A stretch of 64,000 bases of DNA from Massilia aurea (lineage in GTDB: Bacteria; Pseudomonadota; Gammaproteobacteria; Burkholderiales; Burkholderiaceae_D). A model generated the notes under the pieces. That model searched no databases and was not told where the DNA came from. It was given only the letters and a program-made list of their open reading frames with translations. Where the stretch lies: assembly GCF_014200505.1 (NCBI RefSeq), contig NZ_JACHBX010000004.1:558001-622000 (forward strand). The letters run 5' to 3'. The position numbers were made by a program, and so were the translations under genes. Below are positions 35,440 through 44,580 of the stretch, in pieces; position 1 is the first letter of the stretch; every line of letters begins with the position of its first letter.

Positions 35440-38247
35440 ATGAGGCAACAGGCGCCCCTAATTCCAGCGTGGCGCAGACTAACTTGGCAAATGGCATACA
35501 TGATGAACGCATGGCGAGAAACCTTATTGCTAAACCTGGACCGTACCGGCAGTGCGACACGTCTCCCGTTCGACGAAAATTGGCAACACGAAGCTTTTCG
35601 CTTCGTGAAAAATGAGCTAAATGCTGCAATCGCGCAGGCGGAAGTGTACGCTCATAGTTGGTCGAATTCCCACACTACTGGGCAAGACCACAATCAGATT
35701 GAGCGATCGTACAATGCGATCTTCATCAATGGATCGCGGGGCGCTGGAAAAACCGCATTCATGATTAATATTGAAATGATGTGGAGAGCAAAGTTTAAAG
35801 AGTCTAAACTGTGTTTTTTACCCTTGATAGATCCGACACTGATACGAGACGAAGAGGGGTTCGATAGTTACTTGGTGGCGCAAGTCCATTATGCTGTACG
35901 CAGTTATCACGCCGCACGTCAACAGAGTCGCCCCAGTGAAATCTACCTAAGAGCACTAGAGAGTCTCGGCGAATCGCTTGCGCCGACCGACGGCAAGACA
36001 ATGGGCATCGGCATCGATCGTATTTTGTCGTATCAGGTCGCACAGACATGGGAATGGCGCTTTCACAATTTTCTATACCAAGCAACACTTGAGTTAAACG
36101 TGACGGCGTTTGTCTTCCGTATCGACGATATCGATATGTCCCTCGGGCGCGCACACGGGCTTCTGGAGACATTGCGTCGATGGCTGGCGTGCCCGTTTTC
36201 AGTGCCTTTAGTTTCGGGTGACATCAATCTTTACCGACAATTAGCTCAGCAGTACTTCAACGAGCACAGCAAGCACGGGATCGACAGCTCATATCAAGAA
36301 AAGCTGGCAGAGAACTACCTCGAAAAACTTTTCCCAACAAACCTGAGGACCCAGTTTACTTCGCTTTCGCTTTTGCAGCCACGATTGGAAATCGTTCAGC
36401 AAAACTTCAGCATGGGTGAAGGGATACCATTAGACATTTATCTCGGATGGATGGCTGAACTTGTCTATCCTTTTACTAACGGTGAAGAGGGCAGTAAGCC
36501 ATCATTGTTACCAGATACCGCACGAACGCTCGTTCAATTGGTCAAGATGCCGGCCCGATATCTTGCGCAAGAGCCCGACGCTTGGCGCGCGCTGGCTAAC
36601 GTTAGGACTTCTCCAACTGAGATCCACTATTACGAGATAGCGCACTGCGCGAAAGATTTTGTTGAAACAGACGACGGGATGTTTCATGCCGCTCTGCGTG
36701 ATGGATGGATGAAGTATTGCGAGGCGCATCGGAATTGGGTCGGTTGGCGGGTGACAGAGAGCGAGGTTATGTTAGCAGGCTTCGTTATCAACTCTCAAGA
36801 GAACGATATGCGGCCGCTGCGCCGCCCTCTGCGTGAGCTGCCGATATTTAATGTAGGGAGCCAATTTTCCATTCCCGCCGAGGACGAACATTACGATTTC
36901 AGCGCAGAGTGCATGCGTCAACTGCATTTGCTGGAAAGGGGACGTGCTTCCGCCTATATCGAAAGCCAGAAAAGTCTGCTTGCTAAAGAGTTGCGTACTA
37001 ACATACCTTACCCAGCGCTGGAATACTTTGTCTATATGCAGTTCGTATCCCAGGCGACGGTTGAGCAGACTTTGACGAATATCAAAGCTCAATCGCAAGG
37101 ACAGAATAATTCTTTCCGCAAAGCAGTACTTCTGCTTAATCTATATACGACACATGAATTTTATGGCCGCTCCGGCACGGCAACTCGTCAACTCTTTTTC
37201 GGAAAAGCATTCGAGTTGTTATTGGACAGTATACTGCAAGATTATATTTCAACAAACACTAGGCAAGTAGCTAGCCATGTCAGAAGAATTTTAACCACTG
37301 CACCTTTTCATTCGACTTACAGCGTGTTTCCTACAAAGTCCGTTGACAATGACGACAGTACGCAAGGAAGTATGGCTCCAATATCCCAAGACGACGCTGC
37401 GCCCACAGATGCTAATCCTCGGGCAGGTTTAGACTTGGCAACAAATGAGCTGCACGGTGTACAGAACTGGTTGCGTTCTGATATTAAAAGATGGCAAATT
37501 GAGCATGCCGAGATACTGGGGCGAATAAGGAAGCGAGGTGCGTTGCATCTTCTGTATTGCGTTTTCAATAAAACTTTTAATCAGCTAAATGCTTTGAAAG
37601 CCGGCTCTGGCTTGATAAGTGAAGCAAGTGCCGCAAATACGTTAAGCCATGCGGCAAGGCGCTTTCAAATGATCGTCATCAACGCGGTGGCGAGCTTTGT
37701 GAAGCCAAACCATTTGCTGGTAGTGCAAAGAAACGTTGCGTCGGGTGCGCACATCGATCTCAATCCCGAAAAATGGGATTCCGACCGTTCATGGCATATC
37801 AACGTGCGTAGTCTTGAAAAGAACAGACTGCGAGACGAGGCAATGCAACTGGTGAAGGCGCTGCAGGCTCACCCAATATTTCAGCTTGTGGAAATAGATG
37901 GCGATGGGTTGTTCCCACTCGGCCCGCGAAAGAAAAACGCTACCGAAACGAATGGAGTGAGCGAGCATGCGAGGGAGCAGCCGGACAACAGTATTTCTCC
38001 CAATTTGGAAAACCCAGTTGCGTCTTATCTTCGCGACAGCTTATTAACTACGCGTACCCGTAGGCCTGGTATCGTAAGGCTGATGAAAGCCTTATTGGCT
38101 ATTCCGAGGTGGGAGGTGCATGCGTTGCAGATAGCCCATTCTCATCGTGCCGAACTCGAGCTACTTCGTTACAAGGCAGATAAATATGAAGTTCCGGGTT
38201 CTAGTACGCTCGGCAAAATAATTGCACGAGCATTTGCTCAGAACTGA
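35440..38247 (+). CDS. rdrA: RADAR anti-phage system ATPase RdrA
   Basis: A 935-residue P-loop ATPase. From the earliest in-frame GTG (35404), Walker A GSRGAGKT is at residues 110-117 and the Walker B-like VFRIDDIDM is at about 237-245, an arrangement like the KAP/AAA-type RdrA ATPase. A long mostly helical C-terminal part of over 600 residues has no other motif I can name. The assignment rests mainly on the partner: the gene overlaps or abuts rdrB, a large HxH/HAGED adenosine deaminase. In described RADAR systems RdrA assembles with RdrB and is needed for the phage-triggered deamination that stops infection. The start is uncertain (GTG 35404, ATG 35440, ATG 35491 or 35503); none has a good binding site. 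Codon use is visibly more AT-rich than its flanks. Confidence 0.88.
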   Translation: MRQQAPLIPAWRRLTWQMAYMMNAWRETLLLNLDRTGSATRLPFDENWQHEAFRFVKNELNAAIAQAEVYAHSWSNSHTTGQDHNQIERSYNAIFINGSRGAGKTAFMINIEMMWRAKFKESKLCFLPLIDPTLIRDEEGFDSYLVAQVHYAVRSYHAARQQSRPSEIYLRALESLGESLAPTDGKTMGIGIDRILSYQVAQTWEWRFHNFLYQATLELNVTAFVFRIDDIDMSLGRAHGLLETLRRWLACPFSVPLVSGDINLYRQLAQQYFNEHSKHGIDSSYQEKLAENYLEKLFPTNLRTQFTSLSLLQPRLEIVQQNFSMGEGIPLDIYLGWMAELVYPFTNGEEGSKPSLLPDTARTLVQLVKMPARYLAQEPDAWRALANVRTSPTEIHYYEIAHCAKDFVETDDGMFHAALRDGWMKYCEAHRNWVGWRVTESEVMLAGFVINSQENDMRPLRRPLRELPIFNVGSQFSIPAEDEHYDFSAECMRQLHLLERGRASAYIESQKSLLAKELRTNIPYPALEYFVYMQFVSQATVEQTLTNIKAQSQGQNNSFRKAVLLLNLYTTHEFYGRSGTATRQLFFGKAFELLLDSILQDYISTNTRQVASHVRRILTTAPFHSTYSVFPTKSVDNDDSTQGSMAPISQDDAAPTDANPRAGLDLATNELHGVQNWLRSDIKRWQIEHAEILGRIRKRGALHLLYCVFNKTFNQLNALKAGSGLISEASAANTLSHAARRFQMIVINAVASFVKPNHLLVVQRNVASGAHIDLNPEKWDSDRSWHINVRSLEKNRLRDEAMQLVKALQAHPIFQLVEIDGDGLFPLGPRKKNATETNGVSEHAREQPDNSISPNLENPVASYLRDSLLTTRTRRPGIVRLMKALLAIPRWEVHALQIAHSHRAELELLRYKADKYEVPGSSTLGKIIARAFAQN

Positions 38248-38251
38248 GCCG

Positions 38252-40771
38252 ATGCTACGGGTACCTCTTGATCTATTAGCCGCCGTCAGCCTGCTTCGGT
38301 CCGATCGCTGGCTAGTGCATTGCATCGAAGCGTTGAGGCGCAATGCCTCTGACGGAATCTGCGCGCTTGCTGTGCGCGATGCTGCGATAGGCGACTATAC
38401 CCACCATAACCAACGTCACGAGGACACTCAGAATGCCTTAGATCTGCATTGGCAGCCTGACGATCATGGCTTTTACCGCTTGCATTTTTTGCGCGTGTTG
38501 GCTGACGAATGGCTTGTAAACGACGGTAAAGATATATTCCAAGTCCCCGACGACAGACTGGCAGATTATGCCGGCATGATGTCGATGCTTGATCCTGCCT
38601 TATTGGCTGCAACGATGATGGCGAACAGCCTATATATCAAGGAAAAAGCATGGGTAGATGTCGAGCGCTGGACGGAACGCCAGTGTCCGCATGCGTTGCC
38701 GTTTGATCCAGATACGCCGTATGCGGACAACCATGTGCACATGGCAGGAGTCTGCGCCGCGCATTATGGGTTGTGCAACTTGGCGCTACTCGATAATGTT
38801 CCGAATTCCGTCAATCTGAAGGGAAAATGGCCTCTGGTGCCAGAATTCACTCAGATGCGTTCGGAACGGATCAGCACCCACCAGTTATGCGCATTGCTTC
38901 CATTTTTGGTCAACGAATGGATGCGCGAAGTGTTCGGGGTAACCGACCGCGATATCAGTGATAGGGTACAGTTGATGCGCTTGCTATCCGTATCACCTGA
39001 ATCACCTGAATCACTGCCAGGTAGAGAGCCGGACATACCTTGGCAGCTTTTGGCGAACCGTTGCATTAATTTGAATGGTTATATCTGCGCGCATGAACCA
39101 GTCACGGATGTGCAGCGACTTGTTCGGCGTGCAGCTGAGCTCCGCCGTGAACACGACGGCGGCGACGTCAGTGGAAGCTGGTTTATGCTTTTGACTGCAT
39201 TAATGCTTGACGAACAAAGCTTCGACACTAGCATGCCTAACAACGCTTCGCGCGCGTGGCTGCGTCTTGCAATTATCCATACCGTACATTGCCTGCGCGC
39301 TTATGCGGTCATGCGGGGTATTGGACTCAGTGAATTTGTCCAGTTCAACAATTCTGATGTGAGAAAATTTCGGGGCTCTATTGCAAAGAATTTGATTCAG
39401 CCTAGCTTAATTCGTCCAAATCGCTATGTTTCTCTGAAAGCAAGCAATCAATTCTTGGAAAAGCGGCCGCTTGAGAGGCTAGCCGCCGAGCTAGGAAATG
39501 CTGAGAGCGCCGATCGATTCCAGTTTGTCTACCATTTCAGCCGTAGTTTAGAGCCGAATACCGAAGCGCTGAATAAAACTGCCAACGCCTTCACAGAACA
39601 TTATCAACGGGCGCGCCGCCGTGACAGGGAATTAGGTAGCAAGGTAGTAAGCGGTGCGCATCCGGGAAGCCTTCTCAGGGGACTCGATGTGGCAGGTAAC
39701 GAAAACACGGCCCCGATTGAGTTGTTCGCTCCGGTTCTTCGCAAAATTCGCACGGAATGCCGTAAAAGCTCGATGCTTGGTGCGGCGGCACCGGTCCTTT
39801 ACTTAAGTATCCATGCTGGCGAGGATTTTTCCCATGTCTTAACAGGTCTGCGGCGGATCGACGAAACCGTGCGGTTTTGTGCAATGGAAAAAGGTGACCG
39901 TCTGGGGCATGCGTTAGCGCTCGGTATAGATCCATTTTTGTATGCGCAGCGCCAGCAGTTGGCGTTCATGCCCTTAGACGAGCATCTCGACAACTTAGTA
40001 TGGTTGCATCATTACTTAAAGCTTATTAACCTCCCTAGCTTCGCGCAATGCATCTCAGGCCTCGAGACGAATATTGAAAGGTATAGCCGCTATCTTTACA
40101 CTGCGGCGCATAATACAGCGGACTTGTTCGAAGCATGGCGATTGCGGGAATACGAAAGGCATGAGGACATCGATAGCCAGCCGGGTATCGCCGTCCATGC
40201 TAGTCGCACCCAAAAAGAAATCTGGCGAGCCTATAGGGACTTGTACGGCACAAATCGTGCGCGAAAATTGACGCTTCGAGAACGGCCTGATAGCGTTACA
40301 GCAATCCTTCGTTTCACGCCGCACGATCCCGGCTTCGGCACTTTGGTCCAAATGAGAAAGGGAAAGGTGGAGGAGACGGTTGGCATCTTGCAACTTGATG
40401 CCATCGAGGCGGTTCAGGACTATCTAATGACGCTTTATGCGAGCGCCGACTACGACCTTTACTTGGAGGCATGCCCTTCATCCAATATTTACATTGGCAG
40501 GTTTGAAGAATTTCACGAGCATCCCTTATATCGTTGGCTACCGCTTGATTTCGCTAAACTACCAAACAGATTCGGCTTGCGCACGGGCAACGTCAAGGTA
40601 TGTATTGGTACCGACGACCCCGGAATTTTTCCAACAACCATCGAAAATGAGCATCGTGTATTAAAGGATGCCGCTATGCGCTACCACCGAGCCTGTGCTG
40701 CTACTGCCCAAGGATGGATCGAATCGATTAGGCACTCTGGCATCGCGCAGTTCAATAGGCATCGTGGTTGA
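38252..40771 (+). CDS. rdrB: RADAR anti-phage system adenosine deaminase RdrB
   Basis: An 839-residue amidohydrolase of the adenosine deaminase superfamily. Metal and catalytic motifs are in the expected order: DNHVHMAG (HxH, genomic 38729-38752), SIHAGEDF (His and catalytic Glu, about 39809-39832), GDRLGHALALG, EACPSSN and CIGTDDPGIF (metal/catalytic Asp) near the C-terminus. The unusually long insertions and overall size are those of RdrB rather than metabolic Add. RdrB deaminates adenosine (A to I) in nucleotides or RNA during phage infection. The ATG at 38252 lies four bases after the rdrA stop; a TTG at 38222 would overlap rdrA by 26 bp. No rdrC or rdrD accessory gene follows. Confidence 0.9.
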   Translation: MLRVPLDLLAAVSLLRSDRWLVHCIEALRRNASDGICALAVRDAAIGDYTHHNQRHEDTQNALDLHWQPDDHGFYRLHFLRVLADEWLVNDGKDIFQVPDDRLADYAGMMSMLDPALLAATMMANSLYIKEKAWVDVERWTERQCPHALPFDPDTPYADNHVHMAGVCAAHYGLCNLALLDNVPNSVNLKGKWPLVPEFTQMRSERISTHQLCALLPFLVNEWMREVFGVTDRDISDRVQLMRLLSVSPESPESLPGREPDIPWQLLANRCINLNGYICAHEPVTDVQRLVRRAAELRREHDGGDVSGSWFMLLTALMLDEQSFDTSMPNNASRAWLRLAIIHTVHCLRAYAVMRGIGLSEFVQFNNSDVRKFRGSIAKNLIQPSLIRPNRYVSLKASNQFLEKRPLERLAAELGNAESADRFQFVYHFSRSLEPNTEALNKTANAFTEHYQRARRRDRELGSKVVSGAHPGSLLRGLDVAGNENTAPIELFAPVLRKIRTECRKSSMLGAAAPVLYLSIHAGEDFSHVLTGLRRIDETVRFCAMEKGDRLGHALALGIDPFLYAQRQQLAFMPLDEHLDNLVWLHHYLKLINLPSFAQCISGLETNIERYSRYLYTAAHNTADLFEAWRLREYERHEDIDSQPGIAVHASRTQKEIWRAYRDLYGTNRARKLTLRERPDSVTAILRFTPHDPGFGTLVQMRKGKVEETVGILQLDAIEAVQDYLMTLYASADYDLYLEACPSSNIYIGRFEEFHEHPLYRWLPLDFAKLPNRFGLRTGNVKVCIGTDDPGIFPTTIENEHRVLKDAAMRYHRACAATAQGWIESIRHSGIAQFNRHRG

Positions 40772-40918
40772 GAGCGTTCGCCTGCTTGGTCTCACGCTTT
40801 GCTCGTTAAATTGCTAAGACTGTAGACCACTGTTTTATTGCCGCACTCTCTGGAGATCCTGAACTTATGGACCATTGCACCTGCATCCATTCTCAGTCTC
40901 TTAAGGTTGTGATATGGA

Positions 40919-41062
40919 ATGGGGCAAGGTTGTCAGGCTCTAGAAGGAACTAGATGTGGGCTGCAAACAAAAGCGCTAGGTCAAAGCGCCGAATTCGCGC
41001 CTTGGATGCATATTGCTAGCGCCATTCGCCGAAATTTTAGTAAAGCGGAGATGGCCGCTTAA
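40919..41062 (+). CDS. Possible 47-residue ORF downstream of rdrB
   Basis: An ATG frame of 47 residues ending E-F-A-P-W-M-H-I-A-S-A-I-R-R-N-F-S-K-A-E-M-A-A before TAA. It has a mixed amphipathic composition that looks more protein-like than its shadow frames, but no family is recognised and no strong binding site precedes it. It may be a remnant of a transposase or of another island gene, or chance. The rest of 40772-41155 shows nothing further. Confidence 0.25.
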   Translation: MGQGCQALEGTRCGLQTKALGQSAEFAPWMHIASAIRRNFSKAEMAA

Positions 41063-41155
41063 AGCAGACATGTCAATTATTGAAAGTGTTACTTATTCAA
41101 CGCGAGCTATCTTACTATTAACTACATAAGCATCTGATTTATGAAGATAAATCCA

Positions 41156-42619
41156 TCACATCAAAATCACATCATACTGTTCCTGGTGATACCCCTTCTC
41201 GACCTGCAGCGAAATGCGCTTGCCGATGAAGTCCCCCAGCATGGCCAAGTGCTGCGATTCTTCTTCCAGGAACAAATCGATCACTTCTTGCGACGCGACG
41301 ATGCGGAACTCGCGCGGGTTGAACTGCTTGGCTTCGCGCAGCAGCTCGCGCAGGATTTCGTAGCAGATCGTGCGGCTGGTTTTTACCTGGCCCTTGCCCG
41401 AGCAGGCCGGGCAGGGCTCGCACAGGATGTGGGCCAGCGATTCGCGCGTGCGCTTCCTCGTCATTTCCACCAGGCCCAGCGCCGAGAAATTACTCACGGA
41501 GACCTTGGTGCGGTCGCGTGCCAGAGTTTTCTTCAGCTCGGCGAGCACTTGGTTACGGTGCTCGTTGTTCTCCATGTCGATGAAGTCGAGGATGATGATG
41601 CCGCCCAGGTTACGCAGGCGTAGCTGGCGCGCGATGGCGTGCGCTGATTCCAGATTCGTCTTGAAGATCGTGTCGGCGAAATTGCGCCCACCCACATAGC
41701 CGCCCGTGTTGACGTCGATGGTCGTCATCGCCTCGGTCTGGTCGACGATCAGGTAGCCGCCCGATTTCAGGTCGACGCGGCGACCGAGCGCGCGCAGGAT
41801 TTCTTCTTCGACGCCATACAGATCGAACAGCGGCCGCTCGCCCGTGTAGTGCGCCATGCGCGACAGCACGCTTGGTGTGTAGACCTGCGCGAATTCGACG
41901 AGTTTCAGGTAGTTCTCGCGCGAGTCGACCTGGATGGTGGCGGTTTCGTCGTGCACGAAGTCGCGCAGCACGCGCTGGGCCAGCGACAGGTCTTGATAGA
42001 GCAGCGTGGTCGGCGGCCGGGTGCGGGCACCCTGGACAATGGCGCCCCAAGTCTTGCGCAGGTAGTCGACGTCGGCGGCCAGGTGGTCGTCCGGCGCTTC
42101 TTCGGCCATCGTGCGCACGATGTAACCGCCTTTTTCGTCGGGCGGCAGCAAGTTTTGCAGGCGCGTGCGCAGGCGTTCGCGTTCGCTTTCCTTTTCGATT
42201 TTCTGCGAGATGCCGATATGCTGGTCTTGCGGCAGGTACACCAGCATGCGGCCGGCGATGGAAATCTGGGTCGACAGGCGTGCGCCCTTGGTCCCGATCG
42301 GATCCTTGATGACCTGGACGGTCAGTACCTGGCCGTCGAACAGCAGCTTTTCAATCGCGGTCGGAGGCACGTTGCTGCCGTCGTGGCTGCGCGCTTCCCA
42401 GATATCGGCCACGTGCAGGAAGGCAGCGCGTTCCAGGCCGATGTCGATGAAGGCCGACTGCATGCCTGGCAGCACGCGCACGACCTTGCCCAGATAGACA
42501 TTCCCCGCCAACCCACGCGTGAGCGTGCGCTCGATGTGCAGTTCCTGCACCGCGCCTTGCAAGACCAGCGCGACGCGTGTTTCCTGCGGCGTGATGTTGA
42601 TGAGAATATCTTCGTTCAT
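41156..42619 (-). CDS. rng: Ribonuclease G
   Basis: A 487-residue single-strand endoribonuclease of the RNase E/G family. It starts MNEDILINITPQETRVA, with an embedded S1 domain (G-N-V-Y-L-G-K-V-V), the catalytic D-F-I-D-M-E-N segment with its metal-binding Asp pair, and the zinc-link C-P-A-C region. RNase G matures 16S rRNA 5' ends and degrades some mRNAs. It is the last gene of the conserved maf/rlmH/rsfS block, and its stop at 41156 is only a few bases from the island edge, so the insertion spared it. Confidence 0.97.
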   Translation of the reverse strand: MNEDILINITPQETRVALVLQGAVQELHIERTLTRGLAGNVYLGKVVRVLPGMQSAFIDIGLERAAFLHVADIWEARSHDGSNVPPTAIEKLLFDGQVLTVQVIKDPIGTKGARLSTQISIAGRMLVYLPQDQHIGISQKIEKESERERLRTRLQNLLPPDEKGGYIVRTMAEEAPDDHLAADVDYLRKTWGAIVQGARTRPPTTLLYQDLSLAQRVLRDFVHDETATIQVDSRENYLKLVEFAQVYTPSVLSRMAHYTGERPLFDLYGVEEEILRALGRRVDLKSGGYLIVDQTEAMTTIDVNTGGYVGGRNFADTIFKTNLESAHAIARQLRLRNLGGIIILDFIDMENNEHRNQVLAELKKTLARDRTKVSVSNFSALGLVEMTRKRTRESLAHILCEPCPACSGKGQVKTSRTICYEILRELLREAKQFNPREFRIVASQEVIDLFLEEESQHLAMLGDFIGKRISLQVEKGYHQEQYDVILM

Positions 42620-42697
42620 GGACCCTGCCGCACGTATTGTTCAGGGTGATCATGATACACGCTCACGGGGCATCGCCGGGGCGGGAAGGCGATCAAT

Positions 42698-43315
42698 TCA
42701 GACCGTCAGGCCCGCCTTGCGCAGCAAACTGGCGGTCTCGAACAGGGGCAGGCCCATGATGCCGGAGTGGCTGCCTTCGATGTGCTCGATGAACAGTGCC
42801 GCCGGGCCCTGGATGCCATAGCCGCCGGCCTTGTCGTACGGCTCGGGCGTGGCGCAATAGGCGCGGATCTGTTCCGGCGTGAGCCTCGCAAAGCGCACGT
42901 TCGACACTTGCGTAACTTGCTCGGCCACACGTTCGGCGTGCACGGCAACCGAGGTTAGCACCTGGTGCGTACGGCCCGACAGGCGCTCAAGCATGGCGAT
43001 CGCCTCTCGGTTATCGGCGGGCTTGCCGAGAATCTCGCCATCGATCGTGACGGTCGTGTCGGCCGTCAGTACGGGGCGCAGCGGCTGGCGCCGTTGCAGC
43101 AGCAGGTTGAAGGCAAACGCGCCTTTTTCCTTGGCAACGCGCGCGACATAATGGTGCACGTCTTCGTCCGCCAGCACGTCTTCGCTGACGTCCACGACGC
43201 GGGCCGGATCACTGCGCAGCAGCATCAGCTCGAAGTCGACGCCGATCTGGCGCAGCAATTCGCGGCGGCGCGGGCTTTTCGAAGCGAGGTAAATCTTGTT
43301 CTGGTTGTTTCTCAT
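42698..43315 (-). CDS. maf: Maf family nucleotide pyrophosphatase (YhdE-like)
   Basis: A 205-residue house-cleaning enzyme that hydrolyses dTTP/UTP and modified nucleotides. It carries the signature ASKSPRRRELL at the N-terminus and ADTTVTIDGEILGKP with the catalytic Asp in the middle. It lies 59 bases downstream of rlmH and 78 bases upstream of rng on the same strand. Confidence 0.95.
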   Translation of the reverse strand: MRNNQNKIYLASKSPRRRELLRQIGVDFELMLLRSDPARVVDVSEDVLADEDVHHYVARVAKEKGAFAFNLLLQRRQPLRPVLTADTTVTIDGEILGKPADNREAIAMLERLSGRTHQVLTSVAVHAERVAEQVTQVSNVRFARLTPEQIRAYCATPEPYDKAGGYGIQGPAALFIEHIEGSHSGIMGLPLFETASLLRKAGLTV

Positions 43316-43374
43316 CGATTCGGACGATCTGGCAAAGCAGTCAGGCAGGTAAAGAATTACTGAACAAGCAAAAT

Positions 43375-43845
43375 TCAGACCCGGTGGTAGGGGTGGTTCT
43401 GGGTAATCGACCAGGCACGATACAACTGCTCGGCCAGCATCACCCGCACCATACCGTGCGGCAGCGTCATGCTGGAAATACGGATCAGGCCTTCGGCACG
43501 TGCCTTGAGCTCAGGGTCGAGGCCATCGGCGCCACCGATCAGGAACGCGGTGTCGCGCCCGTCACGTTGCCAGGTTTCCAGCTGCTGCGACAGGCCGACG
43601 CTGGTCAGGTCGCGGCCACGCTCGTCGAGCGCGATGATGCGTACGCCCTTGGGCAAGACCGCTTCGATGCGCTCGCGTTCGAGCGCCATCGCTGTGGCAG
43701 CGGTCTTGCTGCCGGACCGTTCGACCGGCTTGATTTCCTTGAGCACGATGCGCAGCTCGGGTGGCATGCGCTTCGTGTACTCGGTGAAACCCGACTCGAT
43801 CCAGGCCGGCATCTTGTGACCGACCGCGGCAATGATCAATTGCAT
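43375..43845 (-). CDS. rlmH: 23S rRNA pseudouridine(1915)-N3-methyltransferase
   Basis: A 156-residue SPOUT-fold methyltransferase. The C-terminal SAM knot shows F-L-I-G-G-A-D-G-L and [14 protein letters not shown], the standard RlmH ending. It methylates the pseudouridine in helix 69 of the 50S subunit and follows rsfS after six bases, as in most proteobacteria. Confidence 0.97.
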   Translation of the reverse strand: MQLIIAAVGHKMPAWIESGFTEYTKRMPPELRIVLKEIKPVERSGSKTAATAMALERERIEAVLPKGVRIIALDERGRDLTSVGLSQQLETWQRDGRDTAFLIGGADGLDPELKARAEGLIRISSMTLPHGMVRVMLAEQLYRAWSITQNHPYHRV

Positions 43846-43851
43846 GAAGGC

Positions 43852-44580
43852 TTACTCGGCATCCTTCTTGATACGACGGATCACTTTCTTGGCCGGCGCT
43901 TCGACCGCTGGTGCTTCTTTCGGCGCGGCAGCTTTCACGGCGCGCTTTGGCGGCTTGGCCTTGGTCGCTTCGACAGCGGCGGTCTCGGTCTTGCTCGGGT
44001 TGACCTTCACGGTCTTGCCGGTTGGGACAGCCTTGGCGGCAACCTTCTTGGCAGCCGGCTTCTTGGCAGCAGCAGGGCCTTCGGCAGCGATGGTCTTGGC
44101 GACGGTGGCGGCGCGCTTGGCGGCAGGTTTGCGTTCGTTGACCGGCTTGGCCTCGACCTTGTCCTGGTTGGCAGCAAGGTGCTTCGACTTTGGTTTGGCT
44201 TCGTCGGCTTCTGCGCCTTCGGCGGTCGACTTGCGCTTGGCGGCGCCCAGCTTGACTGGCTTTTCGCCCCAGATTTCTTCGAGACGGTAGTACTGGCGAA
44301 TGGCCGGCTGCATGATGTGGACGATGATGTCGCCCAGGTCGACCAGCACCCATTCACCGGTGTCCTCGCCTTCCATGCCGATGACGTCGCCGCCGGCAGC
44401 CTTGACCTTGTCGCGCACCGATGCGGCCAGCGACTTGGTCTGGCGATTCGAGGTGCCCGAGACGACGGCGATGCGGTCGAACAGGCTGGTCAGGTGCGTC
44501 GTGTCGAACATGACGATGTCCTGGCCCTTGACATCTTCCAGGGCGTCAACGACGAGGGTTTGAAGTTTCTTGAGATCCAT
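43852..44580 (-). CDS. rsfS: Ribosome silencing factor with long Lys/Ala/Pro tail
   Basis: Residues 1 to about 110 are the RsfS domain ([11 protein letters not shown] through E-E-I-W-G-E-K), which binds uL14 and blocks subunit joining in stationary phase. The protein is 242 residues, about twice the usual size: the last 130 residues are rich in Lys, Ala and Pro, probably disordered and strongly basic. Its ATG overlaps the nadD stop by one base (TAATG). Confidence 0.95.
   Translation of the reverse strand: MDLKKLQTLVVDALEDVKGQDIVMFDTTHLTSLFDRIAVVSGTSNRQTKSLAASVRDKVKAAGGDVIGMEGEDTGEWVLVDLGDIIVHIMQPAIRQYYRLEEIWGEKPVKLGAAKRKSTAEGAEADEAKPKSKHLAANQDKVEAKPVNERKPAAKRAATVAKTIAAEGPAAAKKPAAKKVAAKAVPTGKTVKVNPSKTETAAVEATKAKPPKRAVKAAAPKEAPAVEAPAKKVIRRIKKDAE

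Noticed and set aside
35089-41155. Prophage or integrative element
   Set aside because: No integrase, phage structural gene, tRNA target or flanking direct repeat could be found around the RADAR genes.
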